Shown here in pieces: positions 44,877 to 53,409 of a stretch of 64,000 bases of DNA. The DNA lies in assembly GCA_963784425.1 (NCBI GenBank), contig CAWARM010000011.1:868001-932000 (forward strand), in the 5' to 3' direction. The translations under genes and the position numbers were made by a program. Origin of the DNA: SHZL01 sp963784425. GTDB lineage: Bacteria > Pseudomonadota > Gammaproteobacteria > Xanthomonadales > SZUA-36. The number at the start of each line of letters is the position of its first letter. Position 1 is the first letter of the stretch. Under the pieces are notes generated by a model. That model saw only the letters and a list, made by a program, of their open reading frames with translations, searched no databases and was not told where the DNA came from.

Positions 44877-46756
44877 CAGTAGAGATCCTTCAGCAAGCGG
44901 CCCTGGCGGCGCAATTCCGCGACGAGTTCGGCTGCAGTCGCGGCATCGACGTTGCGCTGTTCGCAAAGCACATCGCGCAGGGCCAGTTCCACATCCCGCC
45001 CCATGTCCAGACCTCCGCAGATGTAGATCCGCGCACCCCGGCCCAACCACTGTTCCAGCCGGGCACCCTGCTCCTGCAACACGTGCTGTACATAGCGCTT
45101 TTCATTCTGGTCACGGGAAAAAGCACAATCAATGTGGGCCAGCAAGCCGCGCTGGCGGAATTCCAGCCATTCCCGCTGATAAAGAAAATCCGTGCGCAAA
45201 TGCGGGTTGCCAAAAATCAGCCAGGCGGGTGGTGCGCAGCCTTCCGCATCCAGTTGTTGCAGAAATGCCCGGTAGGGGGCGACACCGGTGCCGGCAGCGA
45301 TGAGGATCAGCGGCGTGTCACGGTCTTCAGGCAAACGAAAACGGCGATTGGGTTCGGGAAAAACATGGACCTCATCGCCAGGCGCAATGTGGCGATTCAG
45401 GAAATTACTGGCCACTCCGTGTCGTTCCCTGCCCCTGACAAGGGTGGACAAGCTAGCCACTGTCAGGTGCACCTGGTCATCAACGCTGGCCTGGCTCGAA
45501 GCTATCGAATAGGAACGCGAGGCGAGTGGTCGCAATAGTTCGGCCAGGCTGTCAGCGGAAATCCGGAAACCCGCCATAACCGGATACTCAGACAACAGGT
45601 CTGCAAACTGGCGCTGCTCAATAAACTCGCGGCGCTGCTTTTCATCCAGCTGTTCAAAATGATCCTGCAGCTCGCGGTTTCCTGCCAGCCTGGCGTAGCC
45701 CTGCACCGTATCGGTGCTGAGGCGGGTCAACTCCCGCTTGCGCGTAAGCACTTCATGCATGGTATGCCGGTGACCGTCGAGCAACACTTCCGTATCGGCA
45801 GCAATGCCGAGGGCATCCAGCACTTCGTTGACGAGTTCGTGAGCATTGGGAGTCCACACGCCCAGCGCATCACCCGGCGCATATTCAAGCCCGGAGCCTT
45901 CCAGCGAGAGCTCGAGGTGGAACACATTCTTCCCGGATTCCAGGCCCGTGATTTTCTGCACCCTCTCCACTGTGGCGGCGAACGGATTGGACCTGGTCCA
46001 ACGGTTTACCTGTGGAACTATGCTGAGGTGGGCGGAAGGCGCCGAAACAGCCTGGCTTACACGCGATTCCCCGGTTGCAGGGGCGAAAGTGTCCTGCGCA
46101 AAGCGCAGCACTTCCGTTGACCAGGCGCTTGCAAGTTGTTGAAAATCGACATCACACTCAATGCGTTCGGCAAAACGTGTAGCACCCTGGGCCAACAACA
46201 GGTTTTCCAGTTCACGCCCGGCCGCGCAAAACTTGCTGTAGCTGCGGTCACCCAGCGCCAGCACCCGGAAATTCAATTGCCCCAGCCGCGCGGCACGCGG
46301 GCTCTTGAGGTACTCAAACAGATCCAGGGCGTCGTCCGGCGGATCGCCCTCACCATGGGTACTGATGACAAATGCCGCATAATGCAGTTTCTTTAGCGCT
46401 GCGGGGCGCAATTCAGCCAATGACCGAACTTCCACGGGCAGGCCAGCCAGTTCAGCCTCGGCCGCCAATGCCCGCGCGACGTTCTCTCCATTGCCGGTTT
46501 GCGAGGCAAAATAGACCTGTAGCCGCTGGTCCGTAGCTGCGGAGACAAGGGGGTTCGCGGCGCTGATTCTCGCCAAGGGCAAGGTCCCGCTATTTCTTGA
46601 AAGCGGAAGCGACACTGCAGAACCTGCCAACTGCCCGGCGATGAATCCACTCAGCCAGGCAGACTGAAAATGATCCAGCCCACCCAAACTCTGCTGCAAG
46701 CTGTCAATTTGAGCCTGCGAGAAAGGTGAATTGTCCGCTTTCAGTGCGCTGAACAT
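44876..46756 (-). CDS. cysJ: Sulfite reductase flavoprotein CysJ
   Basis: Alpha subunit passing electrons from NADPH to CysI through FAD and FMN, 626 aa. The flavodoxin domain begins YFASQTGNGENVARALAAEA and includes ISTHGEGDPPDDA and LALGDRSYSKFCAAG. The FAD-binding domain has RSYSIASS and the NADPH domain has ILIAAGTGVAPYRAFLQQ, GNPHLRTDFLYQREW and YICGGLDMGRDVELAL. GGAG lies upstream of the ATG. First gene of cysJIH, with a promoter and inverted repeat upstream. Confidence 0.95.
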   Translation of the reverse strand: MFSALKADNSPFSQAQIDSLQQSLGGLDHFQSAWLSGFIAGQLAGSAVSLPLSRNSGTLPLARISAANPLVSAATDQRLQVYFASQTGNGENVARALAAEAELAGLPVEVRSLAELRPAALKKLHYAAFVISTHGEGDPPDDALDLFEYLKSPRAARLGQLNFRVLALGDRSYSKFCAAGRELENLLLAQGATRFAERIECDVDFQQLASAWSTEVLRFAQDTFAPATGESRVSQAVSAPSAHLSIVPQVNRWTRSNPFAATVERVQKITGLESGKNVFHLELSLEGSGLEYAPGDALGVWTPNAHELVNEVLDALGIAADTEVLLDGHRHTMHEVLTRKRELTRLSTDTVQGYARLAGNRELQDHFEQLDEKQRREFIEQRQFADLLSEYPVMAGFRISADSLAELLRPLASRSYSIASSQASVDDQVHLTVASLSTLVRGRERHGVASNFLNRHIAPGDEVHVFPEPNRRFRLPEDRDTPLILIAAGTGVAPYRAFLQQLDAEGCAPPAWLIFGNPHLRTDFLYQREWLEFRQRGLLAHIDCAFSRDQNEKRYVQHVLQEQGARLEQWLGRGARIYICGGLDMGRDVELALRDVLCEQRNVDAATAAELVAELRRQGRLLKDLY

Positions 46757-46785
46757 GTTGCTCGTCTCCGTAACTTCGAAGACAG

Positions 46786-46815
46786 AGCATAGGTGCGCAG
46801 TTCACAACAGTGAAC
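46786..46815 (-). promoter_or_regulatory. Predicted cysJIH promoter with overlapping inverted repeat
   Basis: On the minus strand, TTCACT (46814-46809) and TATGCT (46791-46786) are 17 bp apart. The -35 is embedded in a perfect repeat GTTCAC-AACA-GTGAAC (46800-46815). A TTATTCCC stretch with TTATATCC lies further upstream and may be a CysB site. Confidence 0.5.
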
Positions 46816-46860
46816 GAAGCGTTTTTTATCTGGATATAACGATTGGGAATAAGTTCGGCA

Positions 46861-48144
46861 TCAGGCTGTCCGCATTAACTCCGCAAGACTCACTCCGCGG
46901 GCCAATGCCGGGGCGTCGCGGTTGCGCCCGGCTGCTCGCCGGATAAACATTTCCTTCAGGGTCCAGCTGCGTGATACCAGGGCAAGCCCTGCCCGGCGCA
47001 GCGGGGTAAGGAGCTCAGGCATGAACAATGAACGCAAGCTGTGAACTCCGCGCGCCATGAGTTCAGCTTCAGAGCGGCGCCAGCGGGCATATCGCCGCAG
47101 TACTTTCTCCAGCACTTTGGCACTGGAGAAGTCCTCACCTGCCTTGCGCGCCGCCACCAGGGTCTCAAGCAGCGCAGCCGCGTCGAGCAAGCCGAGATTT
47201 ACCCCCTGGCCAGCCAGCGGATGGACCACGTGAGCAGCGTCACCGATCAAAAGTGTGCTGCCTGCGGCATAGCTGTCACTCAATTGCATCAGCAGGGGAA
47301 ACGCCGCGCGCGGCCCGCATTTCACTACCGAACCGAATACCCATGCGGCGGTGGAGTCCGGCGGCGAGGCGGCGAGCAAGGCGGCATTGAGTGCAAGGCA
47401 GAATGCCTCATCGCTGAGTGCCAGTAACCGGCGGGCCTCCGCATCGGTCTGTGACCAGACTATGGATGAAGTACCGTCTGCCAATGGCAAGAAAGCCACG
47501 GGACCTCCTGGCAAGAACCGTTGCCAGGCGAGGCCCTGGTTGGCAATTGCCGTGTGCACCACTGCCACGATACCCTGTTGCCCGTAACCCCAATACTGCT
47601 GGCCAGTGCCGAGTGCGGCGCGCACTGCCGAGTCAGCTCCATCCGCGCCAACCAGAATGCGACAGCGAATTTCCTGCCCGCCCTGTAACAGAATACGTGG
47701 CCGGGTCGCCTGCAAATCAATGGTTTCGATCGTGGCGGGACAAATCAGCTCCAATCCACCCAGGTTTTGCAGACACTGCCATAGCGCCCACTGCACCAGG
47801 TCATTTTCCACGATGGAACCCAGGCGCTCCATGCCGAATTCACCGGCATTGAATTCCAACCCGGCTCCGCCACGCCGGTCTTCCACCTGCATGCGCCGGT
47901 AAACGCAATGCCTGGACTGGCTTATCTGCCGCCAGGCCCCGGCTTCGGCCAGAACACTTTCCGATCCGGGTGAGAGTGCAGAAACCCGCAGGCCAACCGG
48001 GCTTTCCGGCTGAAAGGCAGCTGGCTGGCGCGCTTCCAGTACGGCAACGGAAAAGCCAGCCCGGGCCAGCAGGCAGGCGGCTGTTGCCCCCACCATGCCT
48101 GCGCCCACAATCAGGACATCAAACGTTTGCCGCTCGGTAATCAC
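46861..48144 (-). CDS. ubiI: FAD-dependent ubiquinone hydroxylase, UbiI-like
   Basis: Flavin monooxygenase of the UbiH/Coq6 family, 427 aa, hydroxylating the octaprenylphenol ring in ubiquinone synthesis. The FAD fold shows VGAGMVGATAACLLARAGFSV, ILVGADGADSAVRAALG and LLIGDAAHVVHPLAGQGVNLGLLD. It starts with a GTG overlapping the ubiH stop (GTGA). Position after ubiH and pepP matches E. coli ubiI (visC). The ring position hydroxylated is inferred from synteny, not from sequence. Confidence 0.87.
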   Translation of the reverse strand: MITERQTFDVLIVGAGMVGATAACLLARAGFSVAVLEARQPAAFQPESPVGLRVSALSPGSESVLAEAGAWRQISQSRHCVYRRMQVEDRRGGAGLEFNAGEFGMERLGSIVENDLVQWALWQCLQNLGGLELICPATIETIDLQATRPRILLQGGQEIRCRILVGADGADSAVRAALGTGQQYWGYGQQGIVAVVHTAIANQGLAWQRFLPGGPVAFLPLADGTSSIVWSQTDAEARRLLALSDEAFCLALNAALLAASPPDSTAAWVFGSVVKCGPRAAFPLLMQLSDSYAAGSTLLIGDAAHVVHPLAGQGVNLGLLDAAALLETLVAARKAGEDFSSAKVLEKVLRRYARWRRSEAELMARGVHSLRSLFMPELLTPLRRAGLALVSRSWTLKEMFIRRAAGRNRDAPALARGVSLAELMRTA

Positions 48145-49413
48145 GGGCTGGTCAGCCGCTCACCCAGCGCCAGCCGGGGTATCTTGCCCCGGTATCCCAT
48201 CGCGCGGATGGCCAATTGCCGCCGCAAGGGAGGGAACAAAGCGTGTGCCAGCAAACCCAGTCTGCGGGCTGCTGCAGCAAATGGAGTCGGATTTGCGTAA
48301 AGCCTGGCCAGGCCATCGGAGTACGCGATGGTGCCTGCCTGGTCGGGTGCACGCCAGCGACTATATTCCTGCAGCAATGGCAGTTGACCTATATCTGCCC
48401 GGGGATCCTGCGCCAGTGCAGTGGCAAGCACTTCGGCCAGCACCGCAACATCACGCAAACCGAGGTTGAAACCCTGCGCGCCAATGGGGTGAATGGCATG
48501 AGCTGCGTTACCGAGGATTACCGCGCGCGCCTGCGTGTCCTCCAGCGCACGGACCAGTCGCAGCGGGTAGGATGAACGCTTGCCTGCCTTCAGCCACAAT
48601 CCCAGCTCTGTTCCAAATTTTGACTGCGCGCGCAGCAGGAACATTTCATCGCTTAGCGCCAGCAACGGCTCCACCTCCTCTCGCGCGACGCTCCACACCA
48701 GGCCGCAACGCCCATGCACATGAGGCAGCACCGCAAACGGACCGGTAGCTGTAAACCGCTCGAAAGCCCTGCCATTGTGTGCGGCTTCCGGTGTGATGTT
48801 GCAGATGATGGCAGTCTGGCCATAGTCATGGCGTTCGACGGCAATGCCCAAAACATCACGTACTACCGACTCCGCACCGTCTGCGCCGACGAGCAACCCG
48901 GCTTGCAGCCCTTGTTCGCCGTTAACCCCGGTAAAAGACACGTGCGCCGCCCCGGCTTGGACGTCGATGCCCGTAACCGTGGCGGGGCAGACCAGGTCAA
49001 CGGCTTTCTCACGCGCCAGTAAATCCATCATGGCCAGGCCGAATTCACGGGCTTCTATTACGTGGCCAAACTGTTCCAGGCCGAGCTCTTCCGGGCGCAG
49101 CACCACCCGGCCCGGCCTGGCCCTGTTCACTCACATGAATTTCGCGGATGGCTGTCGCATTCTGCTGCAAGGCAGGCCACGCCCCTAATCCCTGCAGAAT
49201 CCGGCATGAACTGGCGCTGAGCGCCAGCGTGCGATCATCGTAACTGGGCTGGGTTTGCGCACGGGGAGCAACAGCTTCCAGCAAGGCAATGCGCAAGCCC
49301 AGGGGGGCCAACGCACACGCCAGGCTGGCACCGACCAGGCCACCGCCAATGATGGCGACATCGTAACGGGCAGAAAGCATTTCCGCCCCCGCGCTCAGAA
49401 CTGGTTGGCTCAT
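48141..49413 (-). CDS. ubiH: UbiH ubiquinone hydroxylase, interrupted by a one-base frameshift
   Basis: 2-octaprenyl-6-methoxyphenol hydroxylase in two frames. The first 100 or so residues carry the FAD motif IIGGGLVGASLACALAPLGL and end near IREIHVSEQGQAG. The rest, in the next frame, starts GRVVLRPEELGLEQFGHVIEA and includes LLVGADGAESVVRDVLGI, RAFERFTATGPFAVLPHVHGRCGLVWS and GNAAHAIHPIGAQGFNLGLRD. The join lies at a GGG run (plus-strand 49111-49113); removing one G restores one frame of about 423 aa. The start overlaps pepP (ATGA). Because ubiquinone genes are core functions, a sequencing error is likely. Confidence 0.85.
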
Positions 49414-50717
49414 CCGGCCATCAAGGCCTCAATGTCATCCGCCGTTTTCACCAGTCCGCCGGTCAGGACCAAAGGCGCGTTCTTCGTGATAGCGATATCG
49501 TCCTCAATGCGGATACCAACGCCGCGGAAACACTTGCGCACGCTGGTGTCGTTGGGCGGGATGTAAATACCCGGTTCCACGGTCATCACCATGCCGGGTT
49601 CCAGCTCGCGTGACTCCCCGTCAATCTGGTACTCACCTACGTCGTGCACATCCAAACCCAGCCAATGGCCGGTGTTATGCACATAGAAATGCTTATAGCC
49701 CTCCTCCTCCAACTCCTGCTCGAGACTGAGCTTGAGTATGCCGAGGTCGATCATGCCTTGCGTGGCGACATGCACCGCCTCATCGTGCACCCGTTGCCAT
49801 GGTACCCCGGGGCGGGCTTTCTCAATCGCAGCCAACTGGGCCGCCAGCACCACGTCATACAAGTCGCGTTGCTCAGGGGAATACTTGCCGCTAACGGGGA
49901 ACGTGCGGGTGATATCGGATGCGTAGCCGTCGTATTCGGCGCCGGCGTCGATCAGCAGCAAGTCCCCGTCACGCAGCTCCGCATTGTTGGCGATGTAGTG
50001 CAAAATGCAGGCGTTGGCGCCACCGCCGACAATGGCCTGGTAGGACGGCACGCAATGATTGCGGGTAAAGGTGTGCAGGAGTTCAGCATGGATTTCCGCT
50101 TCGTTCATGCCGGGCTGGCATACTTGCATAGCCCTCTCGTGCGCTGTAACAGCGACCTGGGCCGAGCGTTTCATGACCGTCAGCTCGGCACGACTCTTGT
50201 ACAGCCTGAGGTCATGCAGCATGTGATCCAGGGCATGAATTTCTTCGGGCGCATGAAAAGTTCTGCGCGGCTTTTCCCGAAATTCATTCAGCCAGCCAAT
50301 CAGGCGCTGATCAAACACGGGGTTACTGCCAAGATCGTAATAAATCCGCTCACGATCATGCAGCATTGGCGGCAAGCGACGACCAATTTCCTCGCGCGCA
50401 AACGCTTCGTCCATGCCTATTTCAGAGACCGCTCCCCGCAAACCCGCCATGGGGCCATCCCACATTTCCCGCTCCGGGTCGCGATCACGGCAAAACAGGA
50501 TGCTTTGCCCACCCTCTTTGTCGGGAATCATCACCAGCAGCGCCTCGGGTTCGCGAAAGCCAGTGAGATAGAGGAAATCGCTGTCCTGGCGATACGGGTA
50601 GTGCACATCGTTGTTGCGGATCCGCTCCGGCGCAGCGCAAACAATAATGATGGAATCTTCACCAGCCATGCGCATCAGTTGCATGCGCCGCTTGGCATAT
50701 TCTTTTTGTTTTATCAT
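49410..50717 (-). CDS. pepP: Xaa-Pro aminopeptidase PepP
   Basis: Dinuclear manganese aminopeptidase removing N-terminal residues before proline, 435 aa. GGAG six bases upstream fixes the ATG at 50717. The N-terminal creatinase-like domain contains DSDFLYLTGFREPEALLV. The catalytic pita-bread domain has metal ligands in LLIDAGAEYDGYASDITRTFP, HNTGHWLGLDVHDVG and MVMTVEPGIYIP. It lies between ygfB and ubiH, the conserved order. Confidence 0.95.
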   Translation of the reverse strand: MIKQKEYAKRRMQLMRMAGEDSIIIVCAAPERIRNNDVHYPYRQDSDFLYLTGFREPEALLVMIPDKEGGQSILFCRDRDPEREMWDGPMAGLRGAVSEIGMDEAFAREEIGRRLPPMLHDRERIYYDLGSNPVFDQRLIGWLNEFREKPRRTFHAPEEIHALDHMLHDLRLYKSRAELTVMKRSAQVAVTAHERAMQVCQPGMNEAEIHAELLHTFTRNHCVPSYQAIVGGGANACILHYIANNAELRDGDLLLIDAGAEYDGYASDITRTFPVSGKYSPEQRDLYDVVLAAQLAAIEKARPGVPWQRVHDEAVHVATQGMIDLGILKLSLEQELEEEGYKHFYVHNTGHWLGLDVHDVGEYQIDGESRELEPGMVMTVEPGIYIPPNDTSVRKCFRGVGIRIEDDIAITKNAPLVLTGGLVKTADDIEALMAG

Positions 50718-50734
50718 CAGGCTCTCCAACCCCT

Positions 50735-51322
50735 TCAGTGAATCGGGTCATCCACGCCCGGCCCACGCAATTCTTCCCGCAGCATAAGCGTAACCACGCG
50801 CACGTACTCAACAATCTCGAAAAAGGCCGTTTCGTTAACTTCCCTCTCAGCGTCATTGTCTGCATTCCCGGCAGCGTCGTCAGCCTGGCCCAAAAAACCC
50901 GCCATGGCAATTTGCCGCAGATCCTGCAGTGCTTCCAGCGCTTCGGCCGACAGGGTCGGCAAGGGTCCACTGAGGCCCAGGCCGGCCAGGAAACCAGTGC
51001 ACCAGTGCGCCAGTGAATCGGTGCGCTCGCCCAGCGGTTCATCATCATCAGGTAGCCAGAGAGTGAACTGCAATTCCTCGTCCGCGAGCAATTGCACGGT
51101 GCTTTCGAACGCTTCGACCATGGTCTCGTGCAAGGCAGAGCCAGGCTCTACGGCAAATTGCAGGCTGGCCAGGTGCACGAGGAATTGATCCGCAGTGTTG
51201 CCGTTTTCTCCGCACAGCATGCCGCACAGGATCCCGTGGCATTCAGCCAGTTCAGCAGCATCCAGGCTGCCGTGACTCATCAGCAGTGCATGGCGAAAAT
51301 CGGGCAAGCGGTCGATCGACAT
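50735..51322 (-). CDS. ygfB: YgfB/YecA (UPF0149) family protein
   Basis: Protein of 195 aa; the ATG at 51322 is seven bases after GGAG. Family features are the N-terminal LAECHGILCGMLCGENG, then LWLPDDDEPLGERTDSLAHWCTGFLAGLGL and the acidic C-terminal EIVEYVRVVTLMLREEL. In Pseudomonas, YgfB family members affect regulators of stress and antibiotic resistance. In most bacteria the role is unknown. It precedes pepP by 17 nt in the conserved ygfB-pepP-ubiH operon. Confidence 0.88.
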   Translation of the reverse strand: MSIDRLPDFRHALLMSHGSLDAAELAECHGILCGMLCGENGNTADQFLVHLASLQFAVEPGSALHETMVEAFESTVQLLADEELQFTLWLPDDDEPLGERTDSLAHWCTGFLAGLGLSGPLPTLSAEALEALQDLRQIAMAGFLGQADDAAGNADNDAEREVNETAFFEIVEYVRVVTLMLREELRGPGVDDPIH

Positions 51323-51494
51323 CAACAGACTCCGTTCAGGGTGTAGTGGTCATTGCGTGGCTGCGGTGCGGTTTTTCCAGCAAGTCTTGCAGGCTGGGAT
51401 GTTAGCATCACTGCCTGGCCACCACAGCTTCCGGGTGTTTCCACCCGCTCCCGATGATTGACGCTACCCACTGCCCAAATTATAGTGTGGGACG

Positions 51495-51716
51495 ATGGAC
51501 ACAATAGAACAAACAGGCAAAGACCTTGCGCGGTTGGAACATCAACTCAATGGCCTGCTCGCGCAGTGCCAGAAGTTGCGCGAGGAAAATCTGTCTCTGA
51601 TGAACAGGCAGGAGTCTCTGGTCGCCGACCGCGCTTCCCTGGTCGCCAGGAATGAAGAGGCTCGCGCCAAGGTCGAGGCCATGATCAACCGCCTGAAGTC
51701 CCTGGAACAATCTTGA
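51495..51716 (+). CDS. ZapB-like coiled-coil protein (TIGR02449 type)
   Basis: Short protein of 73 aa that is almost entirely one coiled coil (LARLEHQLNGLLAQCQKLRE to EARAKVEAMINRLKSLEQ). This type sits just before zapA in gammaproteobacteria and is thought to act with the division ring like ZapB. The zapA start follows 50 nt later, so the two are probably co-transcribed. Confidence 0.82.
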   Translation: MDTIEQTGKDLARLEHQLNGLLAQCQKLREENLSLMNRQESLVADRASLVARNEEARAKVEAMINRLKSLEQS

Positions 51717-51765
51717 TCCTGCCCACCCTGTACCAGTTGCCCATCGAATTCCAGCTGGACAATCA

Positions 51766-52062
51766 ATGACCACTCCGTCCGAAGCAGTATCCATAACGAT
51801 ACTTGACCGCAAGTACCAGTTCGCCTGTGCACCAGAACAGCGCAAAGACCTGCTGGCCGCAGCCCAGCACCTGGACGAGACCATGAAGGAAATCAAGGAA
51901 TCCGGGCGCTTGATGTCGCTGGAGCGCATTGCCTTGCAAGCGGCGCTGAACTTCAGTGATGAACTGCTGAAGCTGCATCGGGACCTCGATATCCGGAGCG
52001 AAAAAATCGATAGCAGGATTCGCCTGCTGGCCGATCAACTGGATGATGCACTGAAGGCTTGA
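51766..52062 (+). CDS. zapA: Cell division protein ZapA
   Basis: FtsZ-bundling protein, 98 aa. The N-terminal globular part reads VSITILDRKYQFACAPEQRKDLLAAAQHLDETM, followed by KESGRLMSLERIALQAALNFSDELL and a C-terminal coiled coil (DIRSEKIDSRIRLLADQLDDALK). It is followed directly by the 6S RNA gene, the usual zapA-ssrS-fau order. Confidence 0.93.
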   Translation: MTTPSEAVSITILDRKYQFACAPEQRKDLLAAAQHLDETMKEIKESGRLMSLERIALQAALNFSDELLKLHRDLDIRSEKIDSRIRLLADQLDDALKA

Positions 52063-52068
52063 CCGGTC

Positions 52069-52074
52069 TATACT
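52069..52074 (+). promoter_or_regulatory. -10 element for 6S RNA
   Basis: TATACT lies seven bases before the predicted 5' end of the RNA. The -35 position (about 52047-52052, TGCACT) matches the consensus only weakly. Confidence 0.55.
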
Positions 52075-52080
52075 AAGTGT

Positions 52081-52263
52081 GCCCTCTGTGGTATTTGCCA
52101 GCGGGACCGTTAATTGCCTTGTCCCTATATTCTGACCTCGGGATGGCAGAGTTGTGTGCTGTTGTGCATGTTCGCAAACTTGCGAAAAGCCTGAAGCCCG
52201 GCAAGCTGTCCCACCTGAACCACTGGTTCAAGGTCACCGGCTCGTAGCGGTACCATGGAGGGC
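52081..52263 (+). ncRNA. ssrS: 6S RNA (SsrS)
   Basis: Regulator that sequesters sigma-70 RNA polymerase. It occupies the zapA-fau gap. The ends form the long closing stem: GTGCCCTCTGTGGTA near 52079-52093 pairs with TACCATGGAGGGCAC at 52251-52265, with G-U pairs. The 3' part contains the characteristic TGAACCACTGGTTCAAGG hairpin, as in E. coli. About 183 nt, the expected length. The exact ends are inferred from the stem and the -10 element. Confidence 0.85.
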
Positions 52264-52845
52264 ACTTCCCTGAAAGATCAACTGCGCGCAGACCTGCGTC
52301 TACGACGCAAAGCCATTGACCCCTCCAGCAGGCAACTCCTTGATAAATCCATCAACCAGGCCGTGCTGGAGCTGGTGGAACAGTTGCACGTCTCTGCGCT
52401 TTCCGCTTACCTGCCGTTTGACGGTGAACCTGACCTGAGGCCTGCCCTCGCCACCTTGTCCCGCAACGGAGTGCAGATCGCGCTACCCGTCGTGGCGGCA
52501 GGCATTGACGGGAAAATTTTGGAGTTTCGCCTTTGGGATCCTGCCACGCCGCTGGTAAAAAGCACATTTGGCCTGTCTGAGCCCGGCGCGACAGACACTG
52601 TGCCGGTGAGTTCCCTCGACCTGGTCCTGCTGCCGCTGGTTGCGTGGGATGAATCAGGCCGCAGGCTGGGCATGGGAGCGGGCTATTATGACCGCGCGCT
52701 TTCCTCGCTGGCGGATTCCAGCCGCCCGCTGCGTGTTGGCATTGCGTACGAAGCGCAAAAATTAGCCGGTTTGCCGGAGGACCCCTGGGATATCCGCTTG
52801 CACGAAGTGATTTCAGAAAGCGGCCGGTTTACCTGCACCGGCTGA
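52255..52845 (+). CDS. fau: 5-formyltetrahydrofolate cyclo-ligase
   Basis: Recycles 5-formyl-THF to methenyl-THF with ATP, 196 aa. It has KDQLRADLRLRRKAID at the N-terminus, YLPFDGEPDLRPAL and the signature LDLVLLPLVAWDESGRRLGMGAGYYDRAL, with nucleotide-binding RRLGMGAGYYDR. It is regularly next to 6S RNA. The ATG at 52255 lies inside the 3' strand of the 6S closing stem, so RNA processing and translation overlap. A downstream start is not evident before the conserved region. Confidence 0.93.
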   Translation: MEGTSLKDQLRADLRLRRKAIDPSSRQLLDKSINQAVLELVEQLHVSALSAYLPFDGEPDLRPALATLSRNGVQIALPVVAAGIDGKILEFRLWDPATPLVKSTFGLSEPGATDTVPVSSLDLVLLPLVAWDESGRRLGMGAGYYDRALSSLADSSRPLRVGIAYEAQKLAGLPEDPWDIRLHEVISESGRFTCTG

Positions 52846-52874
52846 TTGAGGACAATGCTGTTACGTTCGTCCAC

Positions 52875-52934
52875 AAGAGTGAAATGCCAAAGAGTGAAGC
52901 CCCGAAAAGTGGAATCCCAAGAAGTGAAAACCAA
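52875..52934. repeat. Four tandem 15-bp repeats upstream of the EVE gene
   Basis: Four imperfect units in exact 15-bp register: AAGAGTGAAATGCCA, AAGAGTGAAGCCCCG, AAAAGTGGAATCCCA and AGAAGTGAAAACCAA, ending two bases before the EVE-gene ATG. The unit length is a multiple of three. It may be a recent tandem duplication. Confidence 0.8.
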
Positions 52935-52935
52935 C

Positions 52936-53409
52936 ATGAACTACTGGCTGATAAAAAGCGAACCGGATGCATTCAGCATCGATGACCTGAAGAATGCCCC
53001 CGGGAAAAAAACCCATTGGGATGGCGTGCGGAATTACCAGGCCAGGAATTACATGCGGGATAGTATGAGCGTGGGTGATGCGGTATTTTTCTACCATTCC
53101 AATTGCGCAACACCCGGCATCGTTGGAATTGCCGAAGTGGCATCCCGCGCATACACCGATCATACGGCCTTTGATCCAAACGACCACCACTTCGACGCCG
53201 CCAGCGATCCCGCGAAACCCCGTTGGCAGATGGTAGACATACGTTTCAAGCGCAAAACCAGGCGCTTCATCAGCCTGTCCGAGCTAAGAGAACATGCACA
53301 ACAGCTGGATGGATTTGCCCTGATCCGCAGGGGCAACCGGCTTTCCGTAATGCCTGTGAGCAAGCAACATTGGGATTTTATTCTTGCCCTGGAGCAAAAC
53401 AAGACATGA
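52936..53409 (+). CDS. EVE domain protein
   Basis: Protein of 157 aa from the ATG at 52936, which starts the conserved MNYWLIKSEPDAFSIDDLKN. Further conserved parts are HWDGVRNYQARNYMRDSMSVGDAVFFYHSNC, PGIVGIAEVASRAYTDHTAFDP and RWQMVDIRFKRKTRRFISLSEL. EVE domains belong to the PUA-like superfamily and can bind modified nucleic acids. The bacterial single-domain proteins lack an agreed role. The 3' end overlaps rpiA (ATGA). Confidence 0.87.
   Translation: MNYWLIKSEPDAFSIDDLKNAPGKKTHWDGVRNYQARNYMRDSMSVGDAVFFYHSNCATPGIVGIAEVASRAYTDHTAFDPNDHHFDAASDPAKPRWQMVDIRFKRKTRRFISLSELREHAQQLDGFALIRRGNRLSVMPVSKQHWDFILALEQNKT

Noticed and set aside
49644..50741. Long plus-strand open frame of 365 codons opposite pepP
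   Set aside because: It is antisense to a well-conserved gene and shows no family motif. Long antisense frames are expected from the codon bias here; the same applies to 36109-36942, 43611-44480, 55855-56769 and 62096-63070.
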